From CBDHFQ01 sp965262565 (GTDB taxonomy: Bacteria > Bacteroidota > Bacteroidia > J057): DNA of 64,000 nt. The notes below the pieces were generated by a model. That model was not told the origin of the DNA. It did not search any database and saw only the letters and a program-made list of their open reading frames with translations. The stretch covers positions 496,001 through 560,000 of the forward strand of contig CBDHFQ010000005.1 of NCBI GenBank assembly GCA_965262565.1, in the 5' to 3' direction. The translations under genes and the position numbers were made by a program. Positions 1-9,730 of the stretch are shown piece by piece (the first letter of the stretch is position 1; each line of letters opens with the position of its first letter).

Positions 1-1
1 G

Positions 2-859
2 GTAGACTATCCTGGATTCAATCTCCGTATGGCGAAATTTATCCACAAACAGGGAATTAAAGTATTCTACTACATTTCACCACAATTGTGGGCTTGGAAA
101 AAAGGAAGGGTACAAACCATAAAAAAATATGTGAACCATATGTGGGTCATCCTTCCTTTTGAAAAAGATTTCTATCAAAAAGAAGGATTAGAAGTAGAAT
201 TTGTAGGCCACCCTTTATTAGATGTCATAGATTCCAATGAAAGGGTATGGCATGATCCACCGACCATCGCTTTACTACCTGGTAGTAGAAAACAGGAAAT
301 TCAGCGCGTTCTTCCTATTATGCTGGAAATGCCTGAACGCTTCCCAAATTTCCGATTTATTATTGCCGGCGCCCCCAGTCAATCAGAAGCTTTTTATCAG
401 CCTTTTTTAACACAAAAAAAGGTAACTCTGATGATGGGCCAAACCTATGAAGTCCTGCAACAAGCTGACTATGCACTGGTCACTTCTGGAACGGCCACCT
501 TAGAAACTGCCCTTTTTAAAGTTCCACAAGTGGTATGTTACAAAGGAGGGCTTATCTCCTATCATATAGGAAAGAGATTGGTAAAAGTTTCCTTTATCAG
601 CTTAGTCAACTTGATTGTAGGCAGAAAAGTAGTTTCGGAATTAATTCAACATGAACTAACTCCCGATAAGCTAGAAAAAGAATTATTAGCACTCGGAGAG
701 ATGCCCAGAGAACGTAGGATTCAATTAGCCTATTCAGAGCTCCGACAAAAACTAGGTCAGGAAGGCGCATCTCTCAGAGCTGCTCAATTATTCCTTAGGC
801 AAATGAATATTCAAACAGAAGAGGAAACCAATCCTTTATCAGAAGTAGACAATACCTAA
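2..859 (+). CDS. lpxB: Lipid-A-disaccharide synthase (5' end outside window)
   Basis: The frame is open from base 2, so the gene begins before the window and only its carboxyl 285 or so residues are here. LpxB is a GT19 glycosyltransferase that joins UDP-2,3-diacylglucosamine to lipid X at the inner membrane, making the lipid A disaccharide. The visible part starts with VDYPGFNLRMAKF and has YYISPQLWAWKKGR, the FVGHPLLD segment, the nucleotide-sugar domain start IALLPGSRKQEI and the VTSGTATLETAL loop, all typical of the family. An internal ATG at 29 is not a real start because the conserved protein runs through it. A DinB-like gene follows 28 bp downstream. The identification is secure; the missing amino end cannot be judged. 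Confidence 0.95.
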   Translation, partial: VDYPGFNLRMAKFIHKQGIKVFYYISPQLWAWKKGRVQTIKKYVNHMWVILPFEKDFYQKEGLEVEFVGHPLLDVIDSNERVWHDPPTIALLPGSRKQEIQRVLPIMLEMPERFPNFRFIIAGAPSQSEAFYQPFLTQKKVTLMMGQTYEVLQQADYALVTSGTATLETALFKVPQVVCYKGGLISYHIGKRLVKVSFISLVNLIVGRKVVSELIQHELTPDKLEKELLALGEMPRERRIQLAYSELRQKLGQEGASLRAAQLFLRQMNIQTEEETNPLSEVDNT

Positions 860-887
860 TCTTTTCCATTGTAAAGTTGTTACCATT

Positions 888-1358
888 ATGGCTACCAAAT
901 TACATTCTCATGTTAAACAGTTACTAATATATGATTATTGGGCAAATGAACTTATAGCTCAAACTCTGATTAAACATAATGTAACAGATGAAAAACTGAG
1001 CTATTGGATCAGTCATATGATTAATGCGGAAAGAGTATGGCTTGAACGAATAGCAGGATCGCCTAATGAGACTTCTCCCCACACTGTATATCCCTTAAAA
1101 GAAATACCTGCTATGCTATCTCAAATTCACAGTGATCTTATCGATTGGCTAGAGGAACAAGATGATGATAGCTTAAGTAAGCTTATAGAATATACCAATA
1201 CTAAAGGCACTCCTTTTCAGAATGAAATAATCGATATTTTAGCCCATCTAATTAATCACTCCACCCACCATCGAGCACAAATAGTCGCCAAGCTTAGAGA
1301 GATGAATATTCCTCCTCCTGCGACTGACTACATTTTTTACATGCGGGAAGCCCTGTGA
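888..1358 (+). CDS. DinB/YfiT-family putative metal-dependent protein
   Basis: A 156-residue protein with the four-helix DinB fold signature. His43 lies in the first conserved helix (ISHMINAERVWLERI), and His124 and His128 lie in LINHSTHHRAQI, giving the usual three-histidine metal site. Members bind a divalent metal, and some act as thiol transferases (for bacillithiol or mycothiol) or are DNA-damage induced; the substrate of this one cannot be read from sequence. The ATG at 888 has no clear Shine-Dalgarno sequence, which is common in Bacteroidota. It follows lpxB by 28 bp and may be co-transcribed with it, but nothing suggests a shared function. Confidence 0.85.
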   Translation: MATKLHSHVKQLLIYDYWANELIAQTLIKHNVTDEKLSYWISHMINAERVWLERIAGSPNETSPHTVYPLKEIPAMLSQIHSDLIDWLEEQDDDSLSKLIEYTNTKGTPFQNEIIDILAHLINHSTHHRAQIVAKLREMNIPPPATDYIFYMREAL

Positions 1359-1464
1359 TCTTTGCACATCTTCCCTCATAGCCCAAATAAGAATTTTCTA
1401 AGTTTTATATAAACCTTTCTATATACATTCAAGGTTATTATAGCTGAACTACAATTATTACTTC

Positions 1465-4413
1465 ATGGCTATCGATATTATTCAGAAATTAGACATTTTA
1501 TCGGCCTCCCTCGAAGGAGATTTCTTCTCCGATGAGATGATGAAGACCCTTTATGCAACGGATGCATCTGTATACAGAGAAATGCCTCTAGCTGTGGCCA
1601 TGCCTAAGCATGAAGAGGATATCAAACAACTCATTCATTTTGCGAGTAATGAAGGGGTATCTTTAATTCCCAGAGCAGCAGGAACTTCATTAGCAGGCCA
1701 ATGTGTGGGATCCGGTATTGTCGTCGACGTATCCCGCTATATGACTAATATTCTGGAAGTGAATGAGCAAGAGCAATGGGTAAGAGTACAAGCCGGAGTA
1801 GTAAGAGATGAGCTTAACCATTATTTGAAACCTCATGGACTTTTTTTCGGCCCCAATACTTCTACTGCTAACAGAGCCATGATAGGAGGGATGGTAGGAA
1901 ATAATTCATGTGGATCATATTCTATTGTTTACGGAACCACCAGAGATCACGTATTGGAAATTGAGGCTTATTTAAGTGATGGAAGTAAAGTGGTATTCCA
2001 AGATCTCACTCCAGACGAATTTGAAGCAAAGTGTAGGTTACATTCGTTGGAAGGGGAAATATACAAGCACATTAAAGAAGAATTGATACGGAAAGATCAG
2101 GCTGAAGAAATAAAAAGACACTTCCCAAAACCTGAAATACACAGAAGAAATACAGGATACGCAGTTGATGTATTACTAGCAAGCGAAATATTTACAAAAG
2201 GTGGAACGCCCTTCAACTTTGGGAAACTCCTTGCTGGTTCTGAAGGTACGTTGGCATTTATCACCGAAATAAAAATACACGTAGACCCTCTTCCTCCCAC
2301 GCATATAGGATTGATTTGCCCGCACTTTACTTCAGTGTCTGAAGCACTAGCCGCAGTTCCCTCTACCATGAATCAGCAACCCAGAGCGGTAGAACTCATG
2401 GATAAGATTGTCATGGACTGTACCAAAGGAAATCTGATGTACCAACAATACCGATTTTTTCTGGAAGGTGAGCCCGAAGCAGTATTAATTATTGAGGCTG
2501 GAGGGGAAAGTCAGGAAGAGGTGAATCAACAATTGAACCACATTGAACAATCACTTAATTCCCAAAATCTAGGCTATGCCTTTCCTCGAATTTTTGGTAA
2601 GGACATAAAAAAAGTATGGGACCTTCGAAAAGCGGGATTGGGATTATTGTCCAATATAGAAGGAGATGCAAAACCGGTAGCAGTAATAGAAGATACAGCG
2701 GTAGATGTGAACGAACTCCCTCAATATATAGAGGAGTTTACTGAAATGATGAAGGGGTATGGCCAACAAGCCGTATACTATGCGCACGCTGGTGCTGGAG
2801 AGCTGCATTTACGCCCTATCCTCAACCTTAAAAAACAAAAAGATGTCGCTCTTTTCAGGGAAATAGGGAAATCAACAGCAGAACTGGTAAAAAAATATCA
2901 GGGATCATTGAGTGGAGAACATGGAGATGGAAGAGTGAGAGCAGAATTTATTCCCTTGATGATTGGAGACAGGAATTATGCCCTATTGGAACGAATCAAA
3001 AAAATATGGGATCCTAAATTTATCTTTAATCCTGGAAAAATTGTGTCTGCTCCTCCTATGGATACTCATTTAAGATATGAGCCAGAACAAGAAACACGCA
3101 CTTTTGATACGATTCTCGACTTCTCTGAAACCCAAGGCATTTTAAGAGCTGTAGAAAAATGTAATGGTTCTGGAGATTGCCGTAAATCTCAGCTCTCCGG
3201 AGGCACTATGTGTCCCAGTTATATGGCTACCCGTCAGGAAAAAGATACTACCCGAGCGAGAGCTAACATTCTGAGAGAGTTCCTTACCAGATCCCATCGA
3301 GAAAATCCATTTAGCCATGCTGAAATTTATGAGGTGATGGATCTATGTTTATCTTGTAAGGGCTGTACGGCAGAATGTCCTTCCAATGTAGATATGACGG
3401 CCCTAAAAGCTGAATTTCTCTATCAATATTACCAAACACATGGGGTGCCATTAAGAGCCAGAGCGATCGCTAATATTGGAAAAATCAATCAACTCGCATC
3501 TATTATTCCTTCTATCAGTAACTTTTTTCTGACTAATTCACTATCATCCGGAATGTTGAAAAGCATTCTTGGAATAGCGGCTGAAAGAAGTATGCCTACC
3601 CTTCACAAGCAATCTCTTCGCAAATGGTATCAAAAAAATAAAAAGAAATTTCAGCTCAATGGTTCCTCTAAGGGAGCAGTATATTTCTTTTGTGATGAAT
3701 TTACCAATTATAATGATGCACATATAGGGAAAATGGCGATAGAATTACTGAGTGGATTGGGATATACAGTAGCTATGCCTCCCCATGCTGAAAGTGGAAG
3801 AGCACATATGTCAAAAGGACTATTGAAAGAGGCTAGAAAAAGTGCGATGTATAATATTGAAGCGTTTAGGATGTTGGCCAATGAGGATACTCCTATTGTG
3901 GGGGTAGAACCTTCTGCCATCCTGAGTTTCCGAGATGAATATCCCAGGCTGGTGATTGATGACTACAAAGCGGCAGCAAAAAAACTCACGAAACATGCAT
4001 TCTTATTTGAAGAATTTATCGCAAAAGAAATAAATAAGGGAAACATAGATCCCGATCAATTCTCCGCTTCGCCCAAACACATTCTGCTTCATGGACATTG
4101 TCACCAAAAATCTCTTTCCAGTCTCGATTCAGCTGTCTCTTGTCTGAGCCTTCCTCAACATTATGAAGTAGAGGTTATTCCATCGGGTTGTTGTGGAATG
4201 GCAGGTTCCTTCGGCTACGAAAAAGAACATTACGACATTTCCATGAGTATAGGAGAGTTAGTATTATTTCCAGCGGTAAGAAAAGCAGACAAAGAAACCC
4301 TCATAGCGGCTGCGGGAACGAGTTGTAGGCACCAAATTTGGGATGGAACCCGGCGAAAGGCTTTACATCCTATTGAAATATTATATCAGGCATGGAAGGA
4401 ACCATCACATTAA
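1465..4413 (+). CDS. FAD-linked oxidase / Fe-S fusion dehydrogenase (GlcD-GlcF type)
   Basis: A 982-residue fusion of a flavin 2-hydroxyacid dehydrogenase and an iron-sulfur subunit. The FAD-binding (PCMH) domain shows PRAAGTSLAGQC near residue 68, GGMVGNNSCGSYS near 141 and LLAGSEGTLAF near 254. The FAD-oxidase carboxyl domain has GEHGDGRVRAEF near 484 and FNPGKIV. Two ferredoxin-like Cys clusters follow (CNGSGDCRKSQ near 566, CLSCKGCTAECPS near 628), then CCG-type motifs HGHCHQKS and SGCCGMAGS near 876 and 907. Such fusions oxidise D-lactate, glycolate or D-2-hydroxyglutarate and pass electrons to the membrane quinone pool; the exact substrate is not determinable here. Its last nine bases overlap the convergent HD-domain gene. 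Confidence 0.92.
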   Translation: MAIDIIQKLDILSASLEGDFFSDEMMKTLYATDASVYREMPLAVAMPKHEEDIKQLIHFASNEGVSLIPRAAGTSLAGQCVGSGIVVDVSRYMTNILEVNEQEQWVRVQAGVVRDELNHYLKPHGLFFGPNTSTANRAMIGGMVGNNSCGSYSIVYGTTRDHVLEIEAYLSDGSKVVFQDLTPDEFEAKCRLHSLEGEIYKHIKEELIRKDQAEEIKRHFPKPEIHRRNTGYAVDVLLASEIFTKGGTPFNFGKLLAGSEGTLAFITEIKIHVDPLPPTHIGLICPHFTSVSEALAAVPSTMNQQPRAVELMDKIVMDCTKGNLMYQQYRFFLEGEPEAVLIIEAGGESQEEVNQQLNHIEQSLNSQNLGYAFPRIFGKDIKKVWDLRKAGLGLLSNIEGDAKPVAVIEDTAVDVNELPQYIEEFTEMMKGYGQQAVYYAHAGAGELHLRPILNLKKQKDVALFREIGKSTAELVKKYQGSLSGEHGDGRVRAEFIPLMIGDRNYALLERIKKIWDPKFIFNPGKIVSAPPMDTHLRYEPEQETRTFDTILDFSETQGILRAVEKCNGSGDCRKSQLSGGTMCPSYMATRQEKDTTRARANILREFLTRSHRENPFSHAEIYEVMDLCLSCKGCTAECPSNVDMTALKAEFLYQYYQTHGVPLRARAIANIGKINQLASIIPSISNFFLTNSLSSGMLKSILGIAAERSMPTLHKQSLRKWYQKNKKKFQLNGSSKGAVYFFCDEFTNYNDAHIGKMAIELLSGLGYTVAMPPHAESGRAHMSKGLLKEARKSAMYNIEAFRMLANEDTPIVGVEPSAILSFRDEYPRLVIDDYKAAAKKLTKHAFLFEEFIAKEINKGNIDPDQFSASPKHILLHGHCHQKSLSSLDSAVSCLSLPQHYEVEVIPSGCCGMAGSFGYEKEHYDISMSIGELVLFPAVRKADKETLIAAAGTSCRHQIWDGTRRKALHPIEILYQAWKEPSH

Positions 4414-5052
4414 CCCATCCCATTCTTTTAAGAAGCGCTCCAGGTATTCTTCCATAAATCGGTGCCTTTCTATGGCTAATTGTTTTCCTGTTCGGGTATG
4501 CATCAGGTCTTTTAATAGTAACAATTTCTCATAGAAGTGATTTATGGTAGTTCCCTTTCGCTTTTTATATTCTTCTTTAGACATGCTCAGATTAGGAGGC
4601 TGATATGGATTGTGGATGGGACTATTTACAAAGCCACCAAAATTAAATGCTCGGCTTATCCCTATAGCTCCTAGTGCATCAAGTCTGTCTGCATCTCGAA
4701 CGACAGCCAATTCAGGAGAAAAAAAGCCTTTTTGATCACTTCTAAAAGACATATGTCGAATAATCTTTTCTACATGTTGGAAGATTTCAGGCAAGACCCC
4801 TATGTTCTTCAAAAATGTTCGCGCTTTTACAGGCCCTATCTCTTCGTCTCCATCATGAAATTTAGCATCCGCCACATCGTGAAGGATCGCACTTAATTCT
4901 ACTACCAGTTGATTCACTTGTTCTTCTTCGGATATTCTCCTGGCTAATTTCCACACGCGGTATGTATGCCACCAATCATGCCCTCCTTCGGCATCTGCCA
5001 ACTCTTCCTTCACATAGGTTACAGCCTGTTCGATATAATGATCTGCTGTCAT
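4405..5052 (-). CDS. HD-domain phosphohydrolase
   Basis: A 215-residue HD-superfamily hydrolase of the YpgQ/YedJ kind. The metal site is visible as His25-Asp26 and His29 (GGHDWWHTYRV), the HD pair at 58-59 (SAILHDVAD) and a later Asp in VVRDADRLDALGAIGISRA. Relatives hydrolyse nucleotide phosphates in the cytoplasm; the natural substrate is unknown. The gene is convergent with the dehydrogenase and overlaps its stop codon by 9 bp, so the two transcripts must read into each other. The ATG at 5052 is about 100 bp from the start of the divergent 5152 gene, so the two probably share an intergenic promoter region. Confidence 0.88.
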   Translation of the reverse strand: MTADHYIEQAVTYVKEELADAEGGHDWWHTYRVWKLARRISEEEQVNQLVVELSAILHDVADAKFHDGDEEIGPVKARTFLKNIGVLPEIFQHVEKIIRHMSFRSDQKGFFSPELAVVRDADRLDALGAIGISRAFNFGGFVNSPIHNPYQPPNLSMSKEEYKKRKGTTINHFYEKLLLLKDLMHTRTGKQLAIERHRFMEEYLERFLKEWDGLM

Positions 5053-5151
5053 GTAAATGTTGTTCGTTTGGGTTTAATGACTACGTAATATATACTATTT
5101 AAATTTATCCTATATTCTCTAATCATAAACAACCATTTAACAATATTCATC

Positions 5152-5673
5152 ATGCAAAAACCCGAACAATTTTCAGATGCAGATTGGGAAGTCGTCAATT
5201 CTCTTCCTCTTTTAATAGGATCTGCTGCTGCCAGTGCTGGAAGAAGTGGTCTTTTTGGCACCTTAAAAGAAGCGATGGCCAGCGTTTCAGGATTGATGGA
5301 AGGGCTGGAACAATTTCCAAATAATTCTCTTGTGAAAGCCTTAGTACCAAGTAAAGAAGATGCTAAAGCGGGTAAAGAATTACTCAAATCCCAGCAGGAA
5401 ACAGCTATGGCAAAAATCAAATCTCAGGGAATCAAAAAGTCTGATGAACTTTTGGGTATGGTGATGGGGGAAACGGAAAAGGTGATGGGAATATTAGGTT
5501 CAAGTGCTTCCGATCAGGAAACGAAAGAATTTAAAGAGTGGATTTACAGCATCGCGACCAAAGTAGCAGAAGCATCTAAAGAAGGAGGGTTTTTAGGATT
5601 TGGCGGAGAGCGCGTGAGTGAAGGAGAAAAACAATTTCTCGCAGATTTAAAGACAAAGTTAGGGTTGGCCTAA
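5152..5673 (+). CDS. Conserved hypothetical protein, alanine/lysine-rich, helical
   Basis: I do not recognise this 173-residue protein. It starts with MQKPEQFSDADWEVVNSLPLL, has a small-residue stretch (IGSAAASAGRSGLFG, residues about 23-37) that may pack as a helix pair, and continues as charged helices to a glycine-rich loop (GGFLGFGGERVSEGEKQF) near the end. There is no signal peptide and no convincing membrane segment. Codon use looks like its neighbours, so it is probably a native gene and not an acquired one. It is divergent from the HD hydrolase. No function is proposed. Confidence 0.7.
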   Translation: MQKPEQFSDADWEVVNSLPLLIGSAAASAGRSGLFGTLKEAMASVSGLMEGLEQFPNNSLVKALVPSKEDAKAGKELLKSQQETAMAKIKSQGIKKSDELLGMVMGETEKVMGILGSSASDQETKEFKEWIYSIATKVAEASKEGGFLGFGGERVSEGEKQFLADLKTKLGLA

Positions 5674-5758
5674 CCTCATCTTTTCCATATTCATTGCTTA
5701 ACTGAGAGAAAATTCCGTTTATCTGAATAAGATGGGCGGAATTATTGATCTGTTGGCA

Positions 5759-7135
5759 CTAATTCTCTCGCTTATACCAAAACAATGTACGAACATACGG
5801 TTCAAATCCTTCCGTACTATCTTCACTCATCTTTCTCACTTCCAATACATTGGCACCGTCTAAAAAGTCCTTCGTAGACATTGGCACCAATAACCCTTTT
5901 TGTTTGGTAGTGGGATATTTATAAAAATAATAGTCCAATTCTTCGTATAAGCATCCGTTGACCCTAATTTCGTAAATGCTCCCCATACAACTTGCCAATG
6001 TTTCTATTTCTTCTATATCATATCCTTCAACACCAGATCCATAAGAAATCATGTTTCCAATGGTTCCTTTGAAGTTCCAGGTAAGCATCCTAAACTCCTT
6101 CCTATGTCTGGGTTCAACACCAGGGCACTGACGTTGTATGCGTTCATCATCGTCCATGGAGTAAACAATGAATAATTCGAAATGCGGTTCATTAATATAT
6201 CTGGAAGGGATGCTAATTCGACGGACGAATCTATCCGGAGAACGCTCATCTTGATAATGAGCAGAAGTAATAGTTAAATCGTAATCATCCTCTGGATATA
6301 TGTCAAAGGTTTTATAGAAATAGGGATGAGTGGCTAAATAAATCAACACTAAGGCTCCATATATTCCCCAAACGCCCTTTTTAGAAAAGCGATTGATCAA
6401 TGAGTAATATATACTTCTACTGATAAACGAAAGGGTGAGGAAGCTGTAAAATCTGTAAATCGGATAATAAAATCGCTTGATCCAATTCCAGCTTTTAAAA
6501 AAGCCCAAAGTTACATAATCTATGAAGTAGATGAACCCAGTAATGAGGTAGAGAGCTAAAAAGATGTATAAAGGTATTTCAATATACCAGCCCAACCAAA
6601 CAGGATCTTCTTCGAATATAGAAGACACAATCGCCAGCGGAATCAGGTAGATCACGAAGGAAACCAACATACTGATTACGAGAAAGGTAAAAGCAAAAAT
6701 AGCACTACACACTAGATCCAAGCGGACAATCAGTTGATCCAGACTAATCGTTCTCTGTTTCAGCTTCTCCGTAAAAAAGGCGTTATATCCTAACTCTTCT
6801 ACTTCTAACTTATTTTGAACCGATCTCAATCCTAACGCTCCTATCCAAAAGCCTCTAGTCAGCAAATGTGCCAACAAAAAAATAATAAATAGATCAATAG
6901 ATTTACTAGATATTAAGAGAACAATAAATGTCACCATCTCTGCTAATCCAGGAAGAAAGCCCGAACTAGCACTGTCCGAATGAATAAAGATATATCCATA
7001 TTCATTTAACGCCATCCTCCCTTGCACGAGCAAAAAAATGCTAAATCCCGAAAGTAACAGTTCCAGGTGCCAACTTTCACGCTCCAGATTTTTGAGCCAA
7101 TCAGCCACCTCATTGTTTAAGCCATTTTCTTTCAT
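5759..7135 (-). CDS. Polytopic membrane protein of unknown function
   Basis: A 458-residue protein. The amino half holds about six hydrophobic segments: around residues 25-40, 50-60, 80-100, 140-170, 180-205 and 255-275 (for example LELLLSGFSIFLLVQG and FAFTFLVISMLVSFVIYLI). A soluble carboxyl half of about 180 residues follows, with a mixed beta/charged composition. The motif GFWIGALGLRSVQNKLEVEE after the third segment looks conserved-helix-like, but I cannot name a family. The gene stands alone, convergent with the 5152 gene and divergent from the 7311 permease. Two copies of the nonamer CATTGGCAC lie inside it, at 5848 and 5879, read in different frames. Confidence 0.75.
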   Translation of the reverse strand: MKENGLNNEVADWLKNLERESWHLELLLSGFSIFLLVQGRMALNEYGYIFIHSDSASSGFLPGLAEMVTFIVLLISSKSIDLFIIFLLAHLLTRGFWIGALGLRSVQNKLEVEELGYNAFFTEKLKQRTISLDQLIVRLDLVCSAIFAFTFLVISMLVSFVIYLIPLAIVSSIFEEDPVWLGWYIEIPLYIFLALYLITGFIYFIDYVTLGFFKSWNWIKRFYYPIYRFYSFLTLSFISRSIYYSLINRFSKKGVWGIYGALVLIYLATHPYFYKTFDIYPEDDYDLTITSAHYQDERSPDRFVRRISIPSRYINEPHFELFIVYSMDDDERIQRQCPGVEPRHRKEFRMLTWNFKGTIGNMISYGSGVEGYDIEEIETLASCMGSIYEIRVNGCLYEELDYYFYKYPTTKQKGLLVPMSTKDFLDGANVLEVRKMSEDSTEGFEPYVRTLFWYKREN

Positions 7136-7185
7136 TTATTCATCAGTATAGATTGATAATAATATAACAAAGGATCGAATATATT

Positions 7186-7223
7186 GTACCAATGAAGCGT
7201 ACTTTTTCCTGAATCATTGGCAC
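7186..7223. repeat. Inverted repeat carrying the CATTGGCAC motif
   Basis: GTACCAATGA at 7186-7195 faces TCATTGGCAC at 7214-7223, ten-base arms with one mismatch and an 18-base spacer. It lies in the intergenic space between the divergent 5759 and 7311 genes, about 90 bp before the permease start. It could be an operator or a transcript hairpin. The arm is the same nonamer that recurs across the window. Confidence 0.6.
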
Positions 7224-7310
7224 ACCTCTTACCCTCTCATATATCTCATCAATACTCAAAAAATTACGCTTCGGCTGCAACTTTTCCTTATCAATTCACA
7301 TCATATAAGT

Positions 7311-9704
7311 ATGATTCGGAACTATGTTACCACTACACTTCGGTATATCAAGAAAGAACCTGGATATACGCTACTCAATATTCTGGGCCTGACAGTAGGT
7401 ATTACCGCCTGTTTATTGATCTTTTTGTTTGTACGTTATGAGACGAGTTACGATGTTTATCATGAAAGGGGGGAACGCATCTTTCGGATTTCTTCAGATA
7501 TCAGAGAACCCGATAATGCATTTCGTTGGGCCGTCACTCAATTTCCCGTAGGAAAAACGGTGAAAACGGATTTTGCAGAAGTAGAGGAGTATGTCCGATT
7601 CTTCCCTAATGGTATTTCCAATGTAGAAATCGGGGATAAAAACTTTGTGGAAGAGGACTTTTACTTTGTAGACAGTACCGTATTCGACATATTCACCTTC
7701 GATCTGGTAACTGGAGAAGCTAACGAAGCACTGAAAGCCCCTAATAGTATCGTGTTAAGCCAGAGTATGGCCGAGAAGTTTTTTGGCACGGAAAATCCTA
7801 TGGGCCAACAATTAAAAATAGATAATGAAGATACCTATAAAGTGACGGGTGTTTACAAAGATATGCCGAATCGATCTCACTTGATTGCAACTGCGTTAAT
7901 GTCAGCCAGTAATCATCCACAATACGCTAATACTAATTGGGGTGGATTCAATATTTACACCTATGTATTATTACATTCAGCGGATCAGGCGGTAGCTTTC
8001 GAGGAAAAATTAGAGGGAATTATTGAAAAACACGTAAATCCGATCTTCGAAGCACTGAATATCAAGATCCATTACGAACTGATCAATTTATACGACATCC
8101 ATCTTCACTCTAATTTTGAAGCGGAACCCGAGCCTACGGGAAATATTTCATATATCTATATTTTTTCTGCGATTGGTCTGTTTATGTTGATCATCGCCAG
8201 CATCAACTTCATCAATTTATCTACCGCCCGATCATCCCAAAGAGCCTTAGAAGTGGGCATTCGCAAAGTATTAGGCTCTTATCGTTGGCAATTAATCGCC
8301 CAATTCTTAGTGGAGTCTGTCGTTGTCACTTTGTTGGCGCTTATGATCAGCATTGGACTTATTTGGCTACTCATTCCGGTTTTCAACAGCATGCTGGACT
8401 TACAACTGGATACGAGTATGCTGCGTTCTGGTCCTTTCATACTGGCTTTATTGAGTATTGTGTTTTTGGTGGGGATATTAGGAGGAAGTTATCCCGCCTT
8501 TTTCTTATCGGGCTTTAAACCTATAGCTGTGTTAAAGGGGAAATATGCCAAAGGATCTGCGAAAAATCCATTGAGAAAGTTGTTGGTCGTGGTTCAATTT
8601 GCTGTGTCCTTGTTCTTGTTGATCGGGACGGGGATAATTTATGAGCAGTTGAATTATGTAAAGACGCAAGATTTAGGATTTGATAAAGAGCAGGTATTAG
8701 CGATTCCTTTTACTTTTCAGGAACAACGGGAGAAATGGCCTGTCCTACGTTCTTCCTTTTTAAATCATCCAGAGATAACCTCAGTAGGGTCAGCTTCGAC
8801 AGCTCCGGGAGATGGCTATCCCAAAAATGTGATGAATATAGAGCTAAATGATGGTTCGTTTGATGATAGAGGGGTGGATTTCTATGGAGCTGATTTTGAT
8901 TATGTAGAGACGATAGGATTAGACATTGTCCAGGGAAGGAGCTTTTCCAGAGAATTTTCTACCGACTCTACCTTAGCTGTACTGGCCAATGAAGCGATGG
9001 TCAGAAGAATGGGCTGGGAAGAACCTATCGGTAAACGAATTAAATTCTATTCAGGCGAAGCGCAAGATACTATTCCCTTTATGAAAGTAGTGGGGGTTAT
9101 TAAAGATTATCACCATCGATCCTTGTACAATCCTATAGATCCTATCATCGTTCTTCCTCGCTTTAATAATCGATTGGGATTAGTAAAGATGGAAACAAGC
9201 CAATTATCGGAAACCCTAGCTTCGTTAGAGCAGGATTGGCAGTCGCTCTTTCCTACTACGCCTTTTGAATATTACTTTATCGATGAAGAGTTCCAAAGCC
9301 AGTATGAGGAAGATGAAAAGCGAGGCATGATCTTTATGATTTTCTCTGGTTTGGCGATTTTGATCGCGATTTTGGGATTGCTAGGTTTAGCTTCCTATGT
9401 AACCGTTTTGCGTACTAAAGAAATCAGTGTCCGAAAAATCCTGGGGGCTGAAACGAGAGATATTTTGGGCTTAATGACGAGGGAATATCTATGGTTAGTA
9501 CTTTTTGCGACGATTCCCGCCTTTGTATTGGCTTGGTACCTCATGCGTCAATGGCTGGAAAGCTTCACTTATCATACGAGCATCAATTTTCTGATATTTA
9601 TAGCAGCTTTTGTAGGGATTTCGTTGATTACCTTTTTGACGACGGGCTTTTTTGCGGTGAGGGCTGCGCAGTTGAATCCTGCGGATACGCTGAAGGATGA
9701 GTAG
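7311..9704 (+). CDS. ABC transporter permease, MacB/FtsX type
   Basis: A 797-residue permease with two MacB-periplasmic plus FtsX units. The amino end MIRNYVTTTLRYIKKEPGY leads into the first membrane helix (LLNILGLTVGITACLLIFLF), then a periplasmic domain (about residues 50-270). A three-helix FtsX block with EVGIRKVLGSYRWQL follows, then a second periplasmic domain and a last FtsX block with KEISVRKILGAETRDI. Members of this type-VII ABC class do not translocate through a channel; they couple cytoplasmic ATP hydrolysis to periplasmic movement. No ATPase gene is adjacent, as is usual for these expanded Bacteroidota permeases. It is a paralogue of the gene at 29020. A long tandem-repeat array begins just after its stop. 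Confidence 0.9.
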   Translation: MIRNYVTTTLRYIKKEPGYTLLNILGLTVGITACLLIFLFVRYETSYDVYHERGERIFRISSDIREPDNAFRWAVTQFPVGKTVKTDFAEVEEYVRFFPNGISNVEIGDKNFVEEDFYFVDSTVFDIFTFDLVTGEANEALKAPNSIVLSQSMAEKFFGTENPMGQQLKIDNEDTYKVTGVYKDMPNRSHLIATALMSASNHPQYANTNWGGFNIYTYVLLHSADQAVAFEEKLEGIIEKHVNPIFEALNIKIHYELINLYDIHLHSNFEAEPEPTGNISYIYIFSAIGLFMLIIASINFINLSTARSSQRALEVGIRKVLGSYRWQLIAQFLVESVVVTLLALMISIGLIWLLIPVFNSMLDLQLDTSMLRSGPFILALLSIVFLVGILGGSYPAFFLSGFKPIAVLKGKYAKGSAKNPLRKLLVVVQFAVSLFLLIGTGIIYEQLNYVKTQDLGFDKEQVLAIPFTFQEQREKWPVLRSSFLNHPEITSVGSASTAPGDGYPKNVMNIELNDGSFDDRGVDFYGADFDYVETIGLDIVQGRSFSREFSTDSTLAVLANEAMVRRMGWEEPIGKRIKFYSGEAQDTIPFMKVVGVIKDYHHRSLYNPIDPIIVLPRFNNRLGLVKMETSQLSETLASLEQDWQSLFPTTPFEYYFIDEEFQSQYEEDEKRGMIFMIFSGLAILIAILGLLGLASYVTVLRTKEISVRKILGAETRDILGLMTREYLWLVLFATIPAFVLAWYLMRQWLESFTYHTSINFLIFIAAFVGISLITFLTTGFFAVRAAQLNPADTLKDE

Positions 9705-9730
9705 GGTTAGAGAGGAGACGCTTTAGACGA

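Noticed and set aside
7214..7230. Sigma-54 promoter reading of TTGGCAC
   Set aside because: No TTGC element at the right spacing here or at the other copies of the motif.
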